From: Phylloscopus collybita
Lineage: Eukaryota; Chordata; Aves; Passeriformes; Phylloscopidae
Assembly (NCBI GenBank): GCA_027886175.1
Contig: JAJNNQ010000040.1
Coordinates: forward strand, 26,928,001 to 26,992,000
Length of the DNA: 64,000 bases
Direction: 5' to 3'
Under the pieces are notes generated by a model that made no database searches, was not told the origin of the DNA, and saw only the letters and a program-made list of their open reading frames with translations. Within the stretch, counting starts at the first letter, position 1. The number at the start of each line of letters is the position of its first letter. The translations under genes and the position numbers were made by a program. This document shows, in pieces, positions 62,301 to 64,000 of this stretch.

Positions 62301-64000
62301 TGTAAAACTTTATTTATAATAGGTAAACATTTTACATGAGTGGTATCAAGAGAGATAAAGGTGATCTCATGTGTTGGGATCTTTTAAATGAATTATGTTC
62401 AATTTTTGCCTTGCTGTAAGGACAAAACAGGCCTCAAAAACTCGACTTAGTTACATGTTTTTATTTTCTTGCTGAAATAACCTATTAAAAATCAACACTT
62501 TTACACATCACGTTCTTCAACCTCAAAAATTCCTACAGAGGCACCTAAGTAGATATAAAGCATTTTAATAGTTGAATGAATATGAAGAATAATTAATATG
62601 CTCCTGATGCGAAAAAAAGAAGTCAGAAAAAAGGCAGTTTCTATTTCCAATGGACTCTAAAGAGCAGAAAATGTTTTGATTCTTAAGCTTCAGAAATAAA
62701 AAAAGTCTGCAAGCTGGAAGAAGCATCTCTGCCTTGTACTTCTTTCAGTGGATCTCATTAGAAGGAGGTTAGGATCATTGTGGACCAAGACAATATCAAA
62801 GATGGATGGTAAAAGATTGTTACTGCAATATTTGTACACTTGAAAAGTGCCTCCCCACTGATACAACAGAGAAATGTGCAATGTGTAGGTCAGAACAGAA
62901 TCTCTTTGCTGGGAAAAGTTCAACATCACACAAATTCATCCAACCTGCTCTACTTTTATTTTTTCAGGATGGCTAAAAATAACCATTTTATGCTCCTTTC
63001 CTTAAAAACTAATGATTTAGGACACTGCTCCTGGTGAAGACATGTCAATTTACACTACTGTCTTAGCCAACTCTCTTTCAGCTGCTAAAGAACTAGAAGC
63101 CTTTATTTCAGTTTGAAGCTCTCAGGAGTATGGTAAAACAAAAATCCAAATATTTCAGTTATGATTTTAGTTTGGCAGTCTCATAGCTCAAAAATTGTTC
63201 AATCTAGACATATCACATGTGTTTCACTCTAGAATAGTGACTTCAGCATTTTATTGACAAAGCTGAGTGCCTATTATGGAAATAATCAGGACTGCTCAGC
63301 ATAAAGGTGTTCATTTCAGTTCAGTTCACATACAAAGCATCTCAGAAGTGCACTACAGTGTCTGAATAATCAGCAGAACAAGCATCTAGGAAAAAGGAAA
63401 ACAGGAAAAAAATCACTAGAATAATACTTCAATGTAATTGCTCTATTACTTATGTTTTCTACATATCTGGCACATGACCACAAAAGCTTTTTAAAATTTG
63501 CAAAGTGATTACACACTCTCTTAGATTGTTGTTCCTTCAGGTGCTTATTGATGCCTCACTACTAGTGTCTCTGACAAAGGTTATTATTTTCCACTGAAAT
63601 CTTTTAAATGTCATGTATTATATGACACTAAGAGAGATAGTAATGGTTAAACAGACCAAAACAGGAAGCTCATTATTTAGTATACAGTTGTCAGCATTAA
63701 TAATTTAGGAAGTTTTCCCACTTAACTTTAGATATCTTTGCAGTTAAAGGCATCTACTCCTGAGCTGTAGAGGCTACACAGTCAACACAAGGAAAGCTAC
63801 CACACCCAAGAGCCATCCAACAGAGCTGATGTGTTTTAGTTGTTGGCACTAAGGCGAGATGAAGATTTAGGAGGATCTCATGTTCATCGTCCATTATGCA
63901 GCACATCTAAATCTGTTTTGATGAATCCCTTCCTAAGTGTTCATTTCTCATGATCATATACTGGTATCCTTAATTGCTTTTACCAATCCTTTCCACCCAC
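59388..64000. other. Unique non-coding stretch to window end
   Basis: No gene or repeat family recognised. It contains a C/A-rich run at about 59981-60020, a moderately GC-rich part at about 60530-60830 that I cannot assign, an 8-bp A/T palindrome (CTAATTTA with TAAATTAG) near 61290, and A/C-rich simple sequence at 61890-61995. The 163-codon minus-strand frame at 61508-61999 owes its length to that simple sequence. Confidence 0.6.
61890..61995. repeat. A/C-rich low-complexity run ending in A15
   Basis: Irregular AAAC, CAAAC and ACCCC units run from about 61890 to 61960 and end in a run of about 15 A (61980-61994). No AATAAA lies shortly upstream of the A run. Confidence 0.85.

Noticed and set aside
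1..64000. tRNA, rRNA, snRNA, CRISPR or bacterial operon content
   Set aside because: I saw no cloverleaf with A and B boxes, no rRNA-like core, no regularly spaced repeats and no gene-dense organisation. The repeats are those of a bird genome.

Overview
This window reads as vertebrate, and almost certainly bird, non-coding DNA. It is AT-rich and CpG-poor. It carries several 5'-truncated CR1 LINE fragments whose 3' ends show the short ATTCTATG-type repeat seen in sauropsid and avian CR1. It also carries solo LTRs of endogenous retroviruses, including ERVL-type LTRs familiar from bird genomes; their form suggests a songbird. The species, chromosome and nearest gene cannot be read from the sequence. 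I recognise no protein-coding exon, rRNA, tRNA or CRISPR array, so the window is best described as intergenic sequence or the inside of a very large intron.

Layout. 1-4653 is unique AT-rich DNA with two strong inverted repeats: a hairpin with perfect 26-bp arms at 1975-2061 and one with 13-bp arms at 3552-3592. 4654-6110 is a minus-strand CR1 split by a complete 726-bp ERVL-type solo LTR (5099-5824). 6111-13754 is unique. 13755-14181 is an old, 5'-incomplete ERVL LTR. 14182-40053 is mostly unique, with a 22-bp perfect palindrome (19033-19054), a possible retroposed mRNA tail (22959-23009), a 35-bp tandem duplication (25792-25860), and GC-richer patches near 23.5-24.2, 26.7-27.6 and 34.4-34.8 kb. 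A small plus-strand CR1 end lies at 40054-40120, and a probable ERVK-type solo LTR at 42944-43429. The 49.5-53.0 kb interval has two related minus-strand CR1 copies, one of them internally scrambled. 54.1-54.4 kb has the layout of a terminal exon (acceptor, 46-codon open frame, stop, two AATAAA signals) for a product I do not recognise. 55850-56139 is a GC- and CpG-rich probable minus-strand LTR. A last CR1 end lies at 59245-59387.

No set of genes works together here. The history that can be read is one of retroelement layering (CR1 first, LTR into CR1), local template-switch or conversion-like events, and microsatellite growth. The strongest unexplained signal is the 1975-2061 hairpin. It could be a young hairpin RNA gene, a minute inverted-repeat element, or a template-switch scar, and sequence alone does not decide between these.
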